The translations under genes and the position numbers were made by a program. Below, piece after piece: positions 33,914 through 46,291 of a stretch of DNA of 64,000 bases. Position 1 is the first letter of the stretch. Every line of letters begins with the position of its first letter. This stretch comes from Tomocerus qinae (taxonomy: Eukaryota > Arthropoda > Collembola > Entomobryomorpha > Tomoceridae), in contig CM034546.1 in the NCBI GenBank assembly GCA_020055645.1, positions 32,054,001 to 32,118,000 on the forward strand, in the 5' to 3' direction. The notes below the pieces were generated by a model that did no database searches, had not been told where the DNA came from, and was given only the letters and a program-made list of their open reading frames with translations.

Positions 33914-35260
33914 TATGCTATTTAATTGTTTTCAACAATACTTCATATCTGTAGTTATTAATAGCGAGACAAAAACTACTTTCACGGTATTTATTTTCCA
34001 CGTGCGGTCATCAAAACATAGATCAAGCTTGCAACGAATAACCTCGTCACATAAGTATATAATTCTAGGAACAATACATATTAAAGTATTTTTCTCCTGG
34101 TATTTCTTGCACGTAATCACACTTTACTTGTCAAATACACGTATGTAATATAATTCTACATGTCAGTCAAACGTACATAAGCCGTGGAGAGGTTGGTTTT
34201 CCCCTGGTTTGTGTGGCTGATGATGTTAGTCGTATTCACTGGATGTACATACGTAAACCTATTTCATTTTACCTATGCATTATGCATTAGAAAGTAATAC
34301 GAAAATTTAGTACAAAGCAATAGGCTTATTTTCGATGAGAACTCTAAGCCTAGGAAATCAATATAGGAGGTCCAACTACTGACATATATTTATATACAAA
34401 CTTTAATATTTCCTCTTGAACGGTATTTGAACATGATAGAGCTACAAAACAAGAACGTACCTATTCTACCTCACCTTGCTTAGGGTAAGTAGTTAAAGTA
34501 GTAATTCCTTTTATGGAAAATGGATAAACTTATTGTTTTTCTGTCAGGGTGGTTTGGGTGGGGGAAAATACAGATAAGTAAAAGTACGTAATACATAGTC
34601 TCAAAAAAATACAATTTTCAACGTTGGACTTATTTATTACAAGTAGTACAATAACACTAACAAATGTTTGCCACTGTAGGACATATCTTATTTATGTGGT
34701 AGATGTGTATATTACTGCCGTGCATGTAAAAACATAGGATAATACATAGGAAAATACAAAGTGTATAATACATTGGCTTTAATACCACAGTTTTCAACGT
34801 TTGAAGTATTAACTATAATCCTTAAGTCTTACATTAACACAGGCAAATGGCTGTAGGAAACACCGTATGCGTATTTCTTCGGTAATTGTATATTATATTA
34901 TGGCCATCATTCATGCTACTAAGCGATGGATCATGTTCAACGTTATTTAGGCGTCAATCAATGCCCATATGACTATTTTATTGCTTCAGTCTGTCAAACT
35001 TTATGGAAAAATATTAGGGAGCGAAGATTAATTACTTGGTAATCATATATCAAAACACTCTTTTGTATATAGTACTTAACAAATACTTTTAATTCATTCT
35101 TGGAAGCTACTGAGCTACTATAATACTAATACTCTATTGACAAATATTATTTGGATTATGAAATAGTAGTTGGTACATGAGAAATACAACACATTATACA
35201 GAAGTACATTGCGTATTTGATACCTCGTTCCTACCTACCTGCCACCTGCTGAGTTGGTTG
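33914..35260. repeat. 5' flank of IR unit 3 (distal)
   Basis: 33914-34600 parallels 4725-5560 of unit 1, and 34660-34890 parallels 40320-40372 plus 46722-46880 of unit 4. The rest is unique AT-rich DNA. No gene. Confidence 0.55.
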
Positions 35261-35264
35261 AAAA

Positions 35265-36060
35265 GTTGGCAGAATGTAATGTTGCCAAGCCAACTTTAAG
35301 CAATGCTAAAAATATAATGTATCAAAATTGAATTATGTTAACAGTATGTACCTCGATGAAACGAAAATTTTGTAAAAATTATTTCTTGGCAATAGTTTGA
35401 TAAAAACGACTAATTAAGTTGGCAAAATGATGTTTTAAAGATATTACGTTTTGTTCGTCTTCGTCGTCGTCGAATTCTTTCCGCTTTCCAAGCTTCTGGA
35501 GTTTTCCTGGTCGCAAACCTTATTTTATCGCACTCTTTCTTTCTCATATCGCATTTGTGGTTTTTCCACCACTTTTCATCTTAGGTGGTCAATTTTTCAT
35601 CTTTTTCGAATCATCAAAATTTCGAAATCCTCAAAAATTATTTTCGATGATGTTATGTTAATGATGTTAATCATGATGATTTTTTTATTTTGATGAAATT
35701 CGGTGAAGAATTATTTTTCAAATTTAAACTTACATTTAATATATACAATTTTTTGAAAAAAAAGGAAAGGGAAAAATCCAGATCTTTAGAAGTAGGTATT
35801 TTTCTGTTTGTATTTTTTGCCTTTTCATATTCTACTTGACAAATAAATGAGTATAGCGAACGTCCATGAGCCGTGGAGTGGAGCTGTTGGTTTTCCACTT
35901 GGTTTGCATTGATGATGGTAGTCGAAAACAATGGATGTGCGTATAGTAAATTACCTAAGCACTTAAGATACTATAATTTTAGATACTTATTCGGAAGTTC
36001 AGCTTGTATTAGTATTAAACAGTATTACTTGTCCAACAGTTATACATGCAAATGATTTAA
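35265..36060. repeat. Patchwork of receptor-kinase and IR flank fragments
   Basis: 35280-35345 matches the receptor-kinase 5' flank (GCTAAAAATATAATGTATC as at 55575). 35350-35450 matches the intron before the P-loop exon (compare 22740-22820). 35465-35830 is the dispersed repeat seen at 26525/27317. 35850-36060 matches a distal IR 5' flank (compare 4978-5190). No gene; evidence of deleted units. Confidence 0.5.
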
Positions 36061-36522
36061 ACCATTTTATAAGTATATATAATATTATAAATCAGGAAAA
36101 TTAAGAAATTTCATAAAAATTATGTTTACCTTTAAATTGACTCCCTACATTACTTTCTCAATATTTAATTATGTTCTTCTTCCGTTAAAATCGTTTTTAT
36201 TCCCATTTTGCTTAAGTTATAAACCATAATTTACATATTATATGTTTTACATTTTCAATCCTGATTCATTTGTTTGTGTTTTGTATTGGATCTATCTAAT
36301 TACTCTTATTTGCAAAAAGACAGTAATAAATGTATGTTTATTTGTTTAGTATGTTGTATTTTTGTTGAATTGAAATACTTAGACGTAGAAAATAATACAT
36401 TTAGTTATCTTAATAAAATGAAACTTGCTTTTTGCTTAGTGAAATTAATTGCATCTTCAGTTACCCTAGATCTATAATATTTTAAAGTAGTAAGTCTAGT
36501 ATATACTTTTAGGCTTGATTGT
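36061..36522. other. 3' flank of IR unit 4
   Basis: From about 36315 it matches other IR 3' flanks (TATTTGTTTAGTATGTTGTA, GAATTGAAATAC). No gene. Confidence 0.5.
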
Positions 36523-38472
36523 TTAATTCCACATATTTAACAAGGTCAGATATGTAGAAGAAATAACAAAGAGGCCAGATTTAAGTTTGTTTTTCGTTGC
36601 TTGAAATCCAGATGAGACTGCCTTTCCAATTCTAGATAGCAAAGGATAAATTTTATCCCAAAAAAGTTCTACAAAAAATGCAAAGTAAAACCCCAAAGCA
36701 AGACATCCACTCAATATGGTAATTGTATGAATTTTCATTCGTAAGTTGATGCCTACGGCTCGACTTTCTTCATACTCTATTTGTGCATTTAATTGTTTAT
36801 ATGGCAGATAGTAACTGTAATCGTGTTGCTTTTGCCAATGAGAGAAAAGTCCTTTCTCCTGCATCAATTTAAAATACTCCATGAAAATGTGACGGCCAAT
36901 GCCCCAGAAAACATAAGCCGCTGGTTCTGTGGTTGCTATGTCTTTGGTCGTCATACAATGTCCACCAGTTGATAGTTGTTTGGGTATACTAGGGACGATA
37001 TACTGACCAAAATTTTTATCACAGATGAAAAAAACTTTCAATGAATAGTTAGCCACGATTTTGTTAACGGCTTTGTCATTGTCAATTTGATTTCCCATTT
37101 CCATGTCATATATATAAACACTTGAATTCATCTTTTCCAATATTCCATATTTTTCAAAAATCACAGTTCTATTTTCATCTCTATAAACTTCCTTGTCTTT
37201 AATCAACAAAAATTTGTAATTATTTTCAATTAGTTCCTTGAAGTCTTCAAATATTATCCTGTCTGCGGGTGCAATGATTTCGCTAGTTATCCAAGTTGCA
37301 TAAAGAGTAGTGATTGCAAATCCCGTGGTTGCTATGAACACGAACAGACTTCGTTTTCCATTATAAACAATTCCCTGGTCTAAAAGGACAGCTGCCAAGG
37401 AGATCAAAATCCATTCTAGTTTTTTAGCTAAGGAGAAATTAGTTGACCCGAGAGATAATACTAAAAATGAAAGTGGAAAAAGAGAGAAGATGAGGAGCCA
37501 GCAATGATCATCAAATGTATTCTGAATCAACACCGACAGAGACACAGAATGGAAATTCACAGATAACTCGCAGTAGTAGGGAATACCCTCCCTAAAATAT
37601 TCAATGAATGTTGTTCTAGCCCAAATGTAGGTGTACAGACCTTCATATGAACTCGACAAGTAAATGCCTCCACTAAAGTTTATGTCAGACCTAAAATGTT
37701 TTAAATGCCGTGCATAAATTGTAGTAAAATTTAATGCATCTGCCATTGTTTCCATTGCTCTGTATGGACCAAGACAATATGCTTGGCCCCAATTTTTAAT
37801 CAAGGCATAAACAGATTCCTTGCACGAGGACCACGAAGTAGCGTAGTTGAAAGGGAAATGTATGTAAGCCCCTGGAATTGTGATGCCATGCATATGTCCA
37901 TTCAGGGAGTACCAAACTCTTTCCCAAACGTCATCCTCGACTTCTATGTCTGCAGAGAATCTTCTTTGTTTGCATAGATGTCCAGTCATCACCGAATAGT
38001 GAGTGGCGTTATCCACCACCAACACAAATAGTGGAGTAGATAATTCATACCTGAGATTTAGTTGCCATTCTCTATCCTGGGTATCCACATTTCTCTTATC
38101 TTGGACAACTATGAATGTTGAAGACATTCTGTTAACTTGCAGTCCAAAAAAATACAATATCAAATATGGAGGCCACGTATTTGGCTCCATAAGGGTATTG
38201 ACGCTACAAACACTTTTGGACGGATGTATAAAAAAATTCCTTTCATATCGAATGAATCTGAATGGTTTCTCCATTGAGAAGGCAAGTATCGTCCACGGCT
38301 GGGCATTTTGATTTGCCAGTAGAAAATTCGTTGTCCAGACAGCATTTTTAAATACGATCAGATTGAAATCGCAATTTTTGTAAAATGATAAATTTGGAAT
38401 GCCTTTGCTTGTATGAAGAATAGACCACTTCAAAAGAAAACAAAGTATATTGCAGAATATTTTGAAATTCAT
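36523..38472 (-). CDS. Divergent ionotropic receptor, copy 4 (IR-4)
   Basis: Single-exon IR of 649 residues (MNFKIFCNILCFLLKWSILH). Signal peptide, M1, pore loop, M2 and M3 as in the other copies. The presumed ligand-binding segment before M1 (RHLKHFRSDINFSGGIYLSS) is nearly identical to IR-2, whereas the N-terminal part differs from IR-1/IR-2 around residues 98-110 (NTWPPYLILYFFGLQ). The C-terminus ends at a premature TAA replacing the CAA of the TWNQT/MWNQT motif in IR-1 and IR-3, which removes the last roughly 13 residues; this lies beyond M3 and may be harmless. Confidence 0.86.
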   Translation of the reverse strand: MNFKIFCNILCFLLKWSILHTSKGIPNLSFYKNCDFNLIVFKNAVWTTNFLLANQNAQPWTILAFSMEKPFRFIRYERNFFIHPSKSVCSVNTLMEPNTWPPYLILYFFGLQVNRMSSTFIVVQDKRNVDTQDREWQLNLRYELSTPLFVLVVDNATHYSVMTGHLCKQRRFSADIEVEDDVWERVWYSLNGHMHGITIPGAYIHFPFNYATSWSSCKESVYALIKNWGQAYCLGPYRAMETMADALNFTTIYARHLKHFRSDINFSGGIYLSSSYEGLYTYIWARTTFIEYFREGIPYYCELSVNFHSVSLSVLIQNTFDDHCWLLIFSLFPLSFLVLSLGSTNFSLAKKLEWILISLAAVLLDQGIVYNGKRSLFVFIATTGFAITTLYATWITSEIIAPADRIIFEDFKELIENNYKFLLIKDKEVYRDENRTVIFEKYGILEKMNSSVYIYDMEMGNQIDNDKAVNKIVANYSLKVFFICDKNFGQYIVPSIPKQLSTGGHCMTTKDIATTEPAAYVFWGIGRHIFMEYFKLMQEKGLFSHWQKQHDYSYYLPYKQLNAQIEYEESRAVGINLRMKIHTITILSGCLALGFYFAFFVELFWDKIYPLLSRIGKAVSSGFQATKNKLKSGLFVISSTYLTLLNMWN

Positions 38473-40372
38473 AGAGTGTCTGATTATAATGGAAGTAGTG
38501 GTGACAGATTAATGCTTAAACTATTCTCCTGTGCCTTAGAATCCCTCTGATTAAGTATAAGTAAGTTCTTTCTTCTTATTTGCAACGAAAAGTTATTTAA
38601 GTCTACTGAGAATATGAAAACGTTATGTCGAAGAAAGATAGAATTGCAAAGATGATTTTCTGCACATTTTGTCGTAAATTTCAAATATCCAAATTTATAC
38701 TCAAGATCACTTTAATGTAGCCACAAAAATTAGTTCCTACCGTTTCTTCTGTAGAAATAGTTAATTACTGAATAAGAAATTAAAGAACAGATCTTTCCAA
38801 TATTTTTTCTAATTTCAAATATATGTATTTGCAGTTTAGATCGTATAACTTTATATGGACGACGACGGGATAAAACTGCGCATAAGTAATATCCAATAGA
38901 CAAGTCCGTCATGTTCGTAGAAGGTTCTGGTATGAAAATGATAAACAGTGTACTGAGTACAATATAGGTTTCTACAAACAGCCTAAGGAGAGGAAAGCAC
39001 ATAATGGAAAATAATAAGGAAAATATTAGGCTCCACTTTGTTGAATAACTAATGTACGAATCTACTTCAAGAATATTCATTCGCGTGTTATTATAAGAAC
39101 TATAAAGTCACATTTATACGTATACACGTCACTTAAGCTTCCTCGTCCCCTCGCTACAATATTTTATTCGTTTGAACTAGTCGCATTAGTTCTAGAGACA
39201 CTTTCGTAATTCGTATCGGTCTTTATGTGCAATTCTCATGTTCTATTGTCTGCCAGACAGAATGAGGAAAATAGTAAATTAAAGTCGCAGTTGCTATAGA
39301 AAAGAACTTTTGGAATCTGCAGGTTGTCTCAAGATGTAAACAAATCAGCATAAAGAAATTACAAAATATTCGAAATTTCAATTTTCACTTAGCTTGAAAC
39401 TAATCTCATGTGAATATGAAACGAATAGATAAATGAATACCGCCATTCCTTTTCATACGAATTAATACACAACTCTGTCGACCTGGTTGTCCACAGAGAC
39501 CAATTACAAAAAGTCCTATATAGGCACACTATAACGAATAAAAGTCAGTGGTAATTGGAGAAATGATGCTAAATGACACTTTATAGTTTACAAACATGCT
39601 TCTAGTGAGTCGATATTGATAGCGGGACAAAATATTGTTTTCACGGTATTTATTTTCCACGTGGGGTCAAATCATAGATCAAGCATGCAACGAATAACCT
39701 CGTCACGCTAACACACTATATAATTCAAGGAACAATACATATTAACGTATTTTTCTCCTGGTATTCCTTGTACATAATCATGCTTTTACTTGACAAATAC
39801 ATGTATATACAATATTTCTACTTGTGAAACGTCCATGAGTCATGGAGAGGTTGGTTTTCCCCTGGTTTGTGTAGGTGATAATGATATCGGATTCACTGCA
39901 TGTACATACCTTTTTATTTTTACTTTTGCTTTGGATTAGAAAGGCTTACGATTATTTGGTATGGCACAATGCAATAGACTTATTTTCGATGAGAACTCGA
40001 AACCGAGAAAATCAATATAGGAGGTCCAGCTGCTGACATATATTTATATCCAAACTTTAATATTTCCCTTTGAAGGATATTTGGACATGATAGAGCTACA
40101 AAACCAGAATGTACCTATTCAACTCCACCATACTTAGGTAAGTAGTTAAAGTAGTAATTCCTTTTGTGGAAAATGGATACATTTATTGCTTTTCTGATAG
40201 GGTGGTTCGGGTGGGTGAAAATATAGATAAGTAAGTACATAATACATTGTCTCTTGAAAATACAATATTCAACATTGGACTTATTTATTACAATTAAGTA
40301 GTACAATAACACTGACTAATGTTTGCCACTACAGGACATATCTTATTTATGTAGTAAATGTGTATATTGCAT
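38473..40372. repeat. 5' flank of IR unit 4
   Basis: Parallels 3457-5560 and 33914-34700. Homology breaks at about 40372 (GTGTATATTGCATAC) and resumes at about 46722, so everything between is inserted relative to unit 3. Confidence 0.6.
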
Positions 40373-41997
40373 ACGGGCATGCCACACTGGGCACTGCTTT
40401 ATAGTCACGTTAGAAAGAGTGGGCGGGCATTGCTTCCAAAGTACCTACCATATCTATGTTAAATATGCGAATTTATCAATTAGCTATCTCTGGAGAATCT
40501 CTGGTCGTCTCCTCTTTTAACTTACATAAGTTGTCAATTACGACGAGACGACTCTATCTATGTATATCATTGTTTTGCGCCGAATTGACATACATCCAAA
40601 ACCAATTGGAAATGTTTAAGGAGGGGTGGGGACTTTCAGCGTATATTACTCAGAGCAATGGACTAAGCGTACAGACATGCGGTTTTCTATTTCAGAATTT
40701 ACAAAGATTTTTAAGACGAGCATGAAAGCTCAATTTTCAAAAGTCATTTTTTAAGTCATCGAAAATTCAATTTGAAAATTTTGATTTTGAGTGGGGAAAT
40801 ACATGTAAGAAATATATTTTGAATTTTTGTTCACATTTGCAGACACAAATTCAAAAAAAGGCGCCTCATGCTCTCCCTCATTTTTTCCCCTCTTTTTTAT
40901 GGCATTTTTGTTATATTTTTACGTTTTTCCAAAATCTTGAAATCATTTTTTAAAGATTTTACATGCAAAATTTTGCCTAAGAACTGCGACAAAAATTGCG
41001 GGAGGCCAGCACGGAGTATTCATAAATAATGGTGGAAATACAACTAACAAGCACAATTGTACAATTGTTGATTGTGCATTCCTTTAGAAATACGAAATGT
41101 TATTTCTGACAGTTTCCTATCAGTTTTAATTTTTTTAATCATTTAACCCTAAAATTCTTGACCTCGCCCCTCATCAAACTCTACATCTGAAAAGGACAAG
41201 TTGAGGTGGTAAGTATAAGAGAACTAAATTGAGGTGACATATTAATTATATAAATTACTAGCAGCATCAAATTTTGCAATTATATTTTCATGTTTCAGCA
41301 GTAACTATCACCGTGGTCAACCAGATTTAGAAGCCAGACTCGACTTAGGGTCCAAACCTTCGAAAATCATTCTGTTTGATCTTGAAATCCTCGTCACGTC
41401 TTAGCAGCTGATACGGGTAAAAAATTGCGAATTAAGACTAATTTCTTGTTGCAAATTAGTGGTTTCGAAATCATAATTTTTATAAACTACATCTTGGAGT
41501 ATTATAACTAGTTTTTGTATTTCAACAGTATTTGTCACCGATTGTGTTTAGTTGCGTGAATTGACTGGGAATCCAATAAGATCATTGTTTGCAATCCTCA
41601 AAACGTCGTAGAGCATACATAGCAATTCGGGTAAACAGAATAGTTTATTATTGCATATTGCTAGATACGATATTCCTATTTATAAAACGTGAAGCATGAA
41701 TAGTGTAACTCATTATTCATATTTCAGCAGTGTCACCGTGGTCAACTAGAGTAAGAAGCCAGACTCGACCAGACGTCAACGTATAGATCAAAATATACAA
41801 TCCTCATTTAATTGGCAACATTATTGTTTACAAGACAGTCAGACAAGAAGTATTGTGATACTCGTACAAACGTTTGAGTGGGATATCCAAACGGCTACAC
41901 CCCGGTAGACGATTTTTTGCACGATGGGTAAAAAATGCGGACATAGAACAATCAAGACTAGAATTAAAAACTTTAAGCCAAAAAAGCTTTTCCTGTT

Positions 41998-43641
41998 GTG
42001 CTAGAAAATCAAAGCAAGAAAGAGAACGAAATTCGGGACATTAATGGAAGAAGAATTGTTTCAGTCGAATCATTACAAATACTAATCCAAGAAACACAAA
42101 AGCATGTGAAAGTTTGCCTCAATAGTGATTTAAAAATTTTTAAAGAGACATGGATTGGACTGCGTCGCAGATTTCACATTGCATGCGGCCACTGCGGTCG
42201 GCAGTTTACAGTCTTGATGGACTCTCAAAACAATTCCTTACCAATCAATACTGCCGCAGTTTGGGGAACAATGGAATCTGGTGGGGGCTATGATTCCCTT
42301 TTCGACCTACTAAAAATAATGGATATCCCTCCAATTAATTTTAAATTATACAAATCAAATGAATATAAAATACACGAATACCAAGAACTATCTTTGATTC
42401 AAAATTTAAAAGAAAATGGCAAGGAAGAACTACGATTAGCCCTAGAAGATGAAAAAACTGTTTACTATAACGGTATTCCATGTATAGCAATAAGTTGTGA
42501 CGGTAGTTGGGGAAAGCGATCGTACGGACACTCATACAAATCTCTTTCTGGTTGTGCGGTTATCATCGGAGTACGAACTGGTAAACTGTTGCACATCGGG
42601 ATTCGAAATAAATGCTGCTACACTTGTTTAGTTCATCCTGATTCTCCGCATAAATGTTTTAAAAACTATAACGGAACAAGCACTTCTATGGAAACAGATG
42701 TAATTGTCGAAGGATTTCTCAAAAGTGAAGAAATGCATGGGATGTATTACTCACAAATGATAGCTGACCAAGATTCGAGTGTTTTTGTAAATGTACAAGA
42801 ATCCATGAAAACTAAATTTGGATTAACAATTGAAAAGATTAATTGTGTAAACCATGCAGTGAAATGTCTAAAATCTAGTTTGTACAAACCAAACTAGCTG
42901 GCCAAACCAAGTTGTATAAAGAAACTAGTAGGTCTTGGTTAAAACAAAAAATTGTAAAAATTGGAGTAGCCATTCGATGTGCAATAACTTACAACAATCA
43001 AAACGTGATTGGAAAACTTTGAGATATGATATCTTGAATACACCAGAGCATTACGCCGCAAATCACACAAACTGCAGAGAATATTTTTGTAAAAAGGAGC
43101 CAGAAATTGTAAGTATGAAAGTAAAAGACGATACAGCATTTTGGAATGAAATAATGACAATTTTTACAAGATTATCAAATCTATCGCAAAGTTTAATTCA
43201 AAACAAAAGAACAAATCAAGCAGAATCATTCATGGGAATAGTCAGTAAATATATCAGCGGTAAACGCAAAAACTTTTACCTAAGAAACCAATACCAAACC
43301 CGAGTTTACTTTGCAGTAAATTCACATAAAAGGAAGCATTTGGCATCAAAAACAAGCTATAAAACCATATTCTCTAAAAGTCCACTGTCTTACTGGAGCC
43401 TGAAAAGTCTGCGTAGCAGACCAAAAAGACCCAGGGTATATTCCATTAAATATCCCATTCTCTCATTTTCAAAAATTACAATTATGAAAAGTTCGATACA
43501 ATATTTTCTGTTTTGTAGGTACGAAAATACCCCAATAATAAAAGTAATGAAAATCAAGATGCTAATTACGGAAATGAAGCTCAGTCTGAAGACATGACCC
43601 CTGAAATTTACAAGATCGAGTCTGAAAAGTTTTTTAAGTAA
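41998..43641 (+). pseudogene. Mutator-like (DDE) transposase, frameshifted
   Basis: Homologous to the arthropod Mutator-like transposase domain often found near YqaJ nucleases. Seen in order: GRRIVSVESLQ; a zinc-type HCGRQF segment; the first catalytic Asp in AISCDGSWGKRSYGH; SLSGCAVIIG and GKLLHIGIRNKCCYTC; STSMETDVIVEGF, SEEMHG; the second Asp in ADQDSSVF; EKINCVNHAVK. After a frameshift near 42890 the frame reads TSRSWLKQKIVKIGVAIRCA, shifts again near 42995 to NTPEHYAANHTNCREYFC and the third acid in NQAESFMG. An 83-bp intron (43436-43518, GT...AG) joins to an acidic tail ending at 43641. All three DDE acids persist, but two frameshifts make this copy inactive. No credible start seen; a first exon may lie upstream (ATG near 41925). 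Confidence 0.75.
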
Positions 43642-43690
43642 TAAGGTTTTATCATTAGTAGAACAAAATAATGTTGAAGAAATTACCTGA

Positions 43691-44617
43691 GGTCAAAGCA
43701 GTAACTCAGTATGGTTTGATAAGCGTAGAGAGTTGTTAACCGCATCAAAATTTTATCAAATCGTTAGGAAACAGAAGAAAACGAAAGTAGGAAGCTTAGT
43801 TAAAAGCATATTGTACTCAAGCCCCTTAGTAGTGAATAAAAATAGTTTAGATTACGCAAATGATGCCAGATCATATGGGTTATACTTCGAAGACTCAGCC
43901 AGACAATTGTATGAAAATGTTTTTGACACAACTGTAATGGAGGCGGGGTTAATAATTGACGTTCCAAATGGTATCCTAGGAGCTTCTCCAGATGGTTTTG
44001 TAGATAGAGAAGGGCTACTGGAGATAAAATGTCCTTTCGCTGCTAGATTTTATGATGACATACATAAAGCTATAAACGAAGGTGTCATACCTTATCTGGA
44101 ACAAAAGGACGGGAAAACACAACTCGTACGAAATAGCAATTACTATTTTCAAGTAATTGGACAGCTAGGTATAACACATAGAGAATATTGTGATTTTTTT
44201 GTTTACGTTCCTAATGCAAACGTCAACAAATTCTTCTGTGAGAGAATTATGAAAAACCCAACTATGTGGGAATTATTACGACCTGAGCTTGAACGATTTT
44301 ACCATTTATGTTTAATGCCGGAAATTATAAACCCGAGACTGCCTAGAAAAATGTGCATTCGGGAACCAGAATTCGTTGTAAACAATGAGCTGAAACTTTA
44401 CAGAAAGAATTTAGGTGGTAGCAGACCGAAAAATTTACTTAAAAGAAAGGTGTGCGGTGAAATTGCAGAAACTCCGAAAAAAGAAGCCTCGAGTACTAAA
44501 AAAGACAACTTTATTTACAAATCCTGCTATTATATCTCAAACTTAGTTGCTCAAAGTAGTAATATTTCAACTCTCGAGTTAGATTTGAAAAGGCATTTAG
44601 CCCTGAATGACAATTAA
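43691..44617 (+). CDS. YqaJ-type nuclease of the TTAA element
   Basis: Open frame of about 308 residues from just after an in-frame TGA at 43688. N-terminus reads QSSNSVWFDKRRELLTASKF, the usual YqaJ entry motif. The nuclease core follows: YGLYFEDSARQLYE, LGASPDGFVDR (metal-binding Asp), LLEIKCPFAAR (Glu-x-Lys), and YYFQVIGQLGITHREYCDFF with the downstream Gln. This PD-(D/E)XK fold is related to phage lambda exonuclease. No ATG exists at the beginning, so it may be an exon of the transposase transcript or a truncated gene. The lysine-rich C-terminus is not recognised. Role inferred: DNA end processing during transposition. Confidence 0.75.
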   Translation, partial: GQSSNSVWFDKRRELLTASKFYQIVRKQKKTKVGSLVKSILYSSPLVVNKNSLDYANDARSYGLYFEDSARQLYENVFDTTVMEAGLIIDVPNGILGASPDGFVDREGLLEIKCPFAARFYDDIHKAINEGVIPYLEQKDGKTQLVRNSNYYFQVIGQLGITHREYCDFFVYVPNANVNKFFCERIMKNPTMWELLRPELERFYHLCLMPEIINPRLPRKMCIREPEFVVNNELKLYRKNLGGSRPKNLLKRKVCGEIAETPKKEASSTKKDNFIYKSCYYISNLVAQSSNISTLELDLKRHLALNDN

Positions 44618-45118
44618 ATTGATGGAAAAATTTTATGGTAAATAAGTGTAGGATAGAAACTCAAAAAATTTTACAGCTCACGAGTGGGATTTGTAATGGT
44701 AATTACCCCGGAGTGACAATTTATTTAATTCAAAATTTATAATTACTACATTTTTACATTATTTCAAAGTGCGTGGTAATATGTAATGTTATTGGGTAGT
44801 AATCCTAATATGGTGTAAATAATCAATTCATTTTAATTACAATATAATATTTTATTATTTAATCATGTGTCCTCCAATAGCCAATGTTATGATAAAAATA
44901 CTTACTCCCACTCGTCATCATTTACATTACTGTGAGTCGCTGATCCCCCAAAGTCCCACTTATCATCATCAAAAAGTTTTGAATTTGCATTACCAAAATT
45001 ACCCAAATGGTCTAGCAGATGAGAACGATATTTCTTCGGTTTTGCATACCCACAGGTACATTTTTCCCATTTTAGATGTTCCTTTTTCTTTTTATTGGCA
45101 GAACGCTCTTCGTCAAAT

Positions 45119-46291
45119 TCAGGACAGTGAAAACTTTGTAGGCCTGGGTGGATTTTTAAAAATCTTTTTCATCCGGTGATAGCACAGCATAGTCAGTCGG
45201 GCATCAATAATTGCCGAATGATGGCCATTTATGTTTTGCCGGTCGACCCCAAAGAAATGCTTGCTTAAATACGACATTCCAACTTTCTGTTTTTTCACAT
45301 CGACGTAAAAGTCTTGAATGTCGATTAGTTGACTAGCTTCAACCGTGTTAGCATTCAAATCCAATGACTCCAAATCTTTTTGTATTTCAGTTGCCACGAC
45401 CACTTTTCCTTTTAGACACGACTTTATATAAGGCAATACCTGTTAAAATTAATTAATTTGTATTTAATTTCGTGGCAATTTCATGAGTGAGTAGTAGCAT
45501 AAAATAAGAAATTGTAATCACATTAGATCCAATAAATAAAAAAAGATAATCACAAACCTCCTCTAATGTTTTTCCATTAGCTACCATCTCCTTGGTTATC
45601 CCTGTTAGGTTAGTAAAATATTTGCATATTTTCGGATAATTTAGAATTGCCCACAGTAAAAGTTTGCCTTTTTCATTGACCACGGCAATTGATGACGCTG
45701 CTTGCTTATGACTTCCCTGGAGTTCTAATTTCTCTACGTCAAAAGAAACCTCCTTAGCTTCAGCGACCAAATTGCCTCTGTAAATAAACGGCACCTATTT
45801 CCAATTATAATAGTGTAATTAAAATCTTGCCAACTCATTTAATATTTTTAAAGATCGTCAATTAAAACTGACTTACTGTAGGGAAATGAGGTAAGCCACG
45901 ATTTAAGATTTTGGGGCCAGGAACTGGTGCTGCACCGAGGTCAATCGAGTTGGAGGGCCTACTCACAAACGTCTCCTGACCCTCATTAGGAGGCATAGCA
46001 GCTTTTGGCTTCTTGTTAATCTCCACGATAAGATTTTTGGCAGAGTTCATTTGGATGCGGCTGCACGGACTACGCTTGATGATTTCAGAAGTCAAGCAGT
46101 GGTAAGCATCTGGTGTCAAACGTTTTGACATTTCCAAAATGTCTTCCTGTTAATTTAAAATAATAAGTACATTATGCTTACTGAATTAACTTAAATGACG
46201 CGGAGAGAAATGAAGTACTTACCACTTCTTTTGGAATATAATATATTGCCTTTTTTTGTGGAGGCAAAGATGCACACGTTTTGTGACTCAT
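45119..46291 (-). CDS. DEDDh 3'-5' exonuclease, four exons
   Basis: Minus-strand gene with exons 46223-46291, 45877-46146, 45558-45794 and 45119-45439, all phase 0 with GT-AG introns, giving 897 bp (298 residues plus stop). Starts MSHKTCASLPPQKKAIYYIP. The exonuclease domain begins in exon 3: Exo I DxE in VSFDVEKLEL, GKLLLWAILNYP and LTGITKEMVANGKTLEEV; Exo II Asp in VVATEIQKDLESLDL; Exo III HxxxxD in NGHHSAIIDARLTM. All catalytic residues are present. Closest in style to REX4/ISG20-like RNase-T-fold nucleases. It sits inside the TTAA element, so it is probably transposon cargo, yet it is intact while the transposase is decayed. Confidence 0.8.

Noticed and set aside
45119-45179. Plus-strand frame overlapping the exonuclease gene
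   Set aside because: Antisense shadow; the minus strand has phase-consistent exons with DEDDh motifs.
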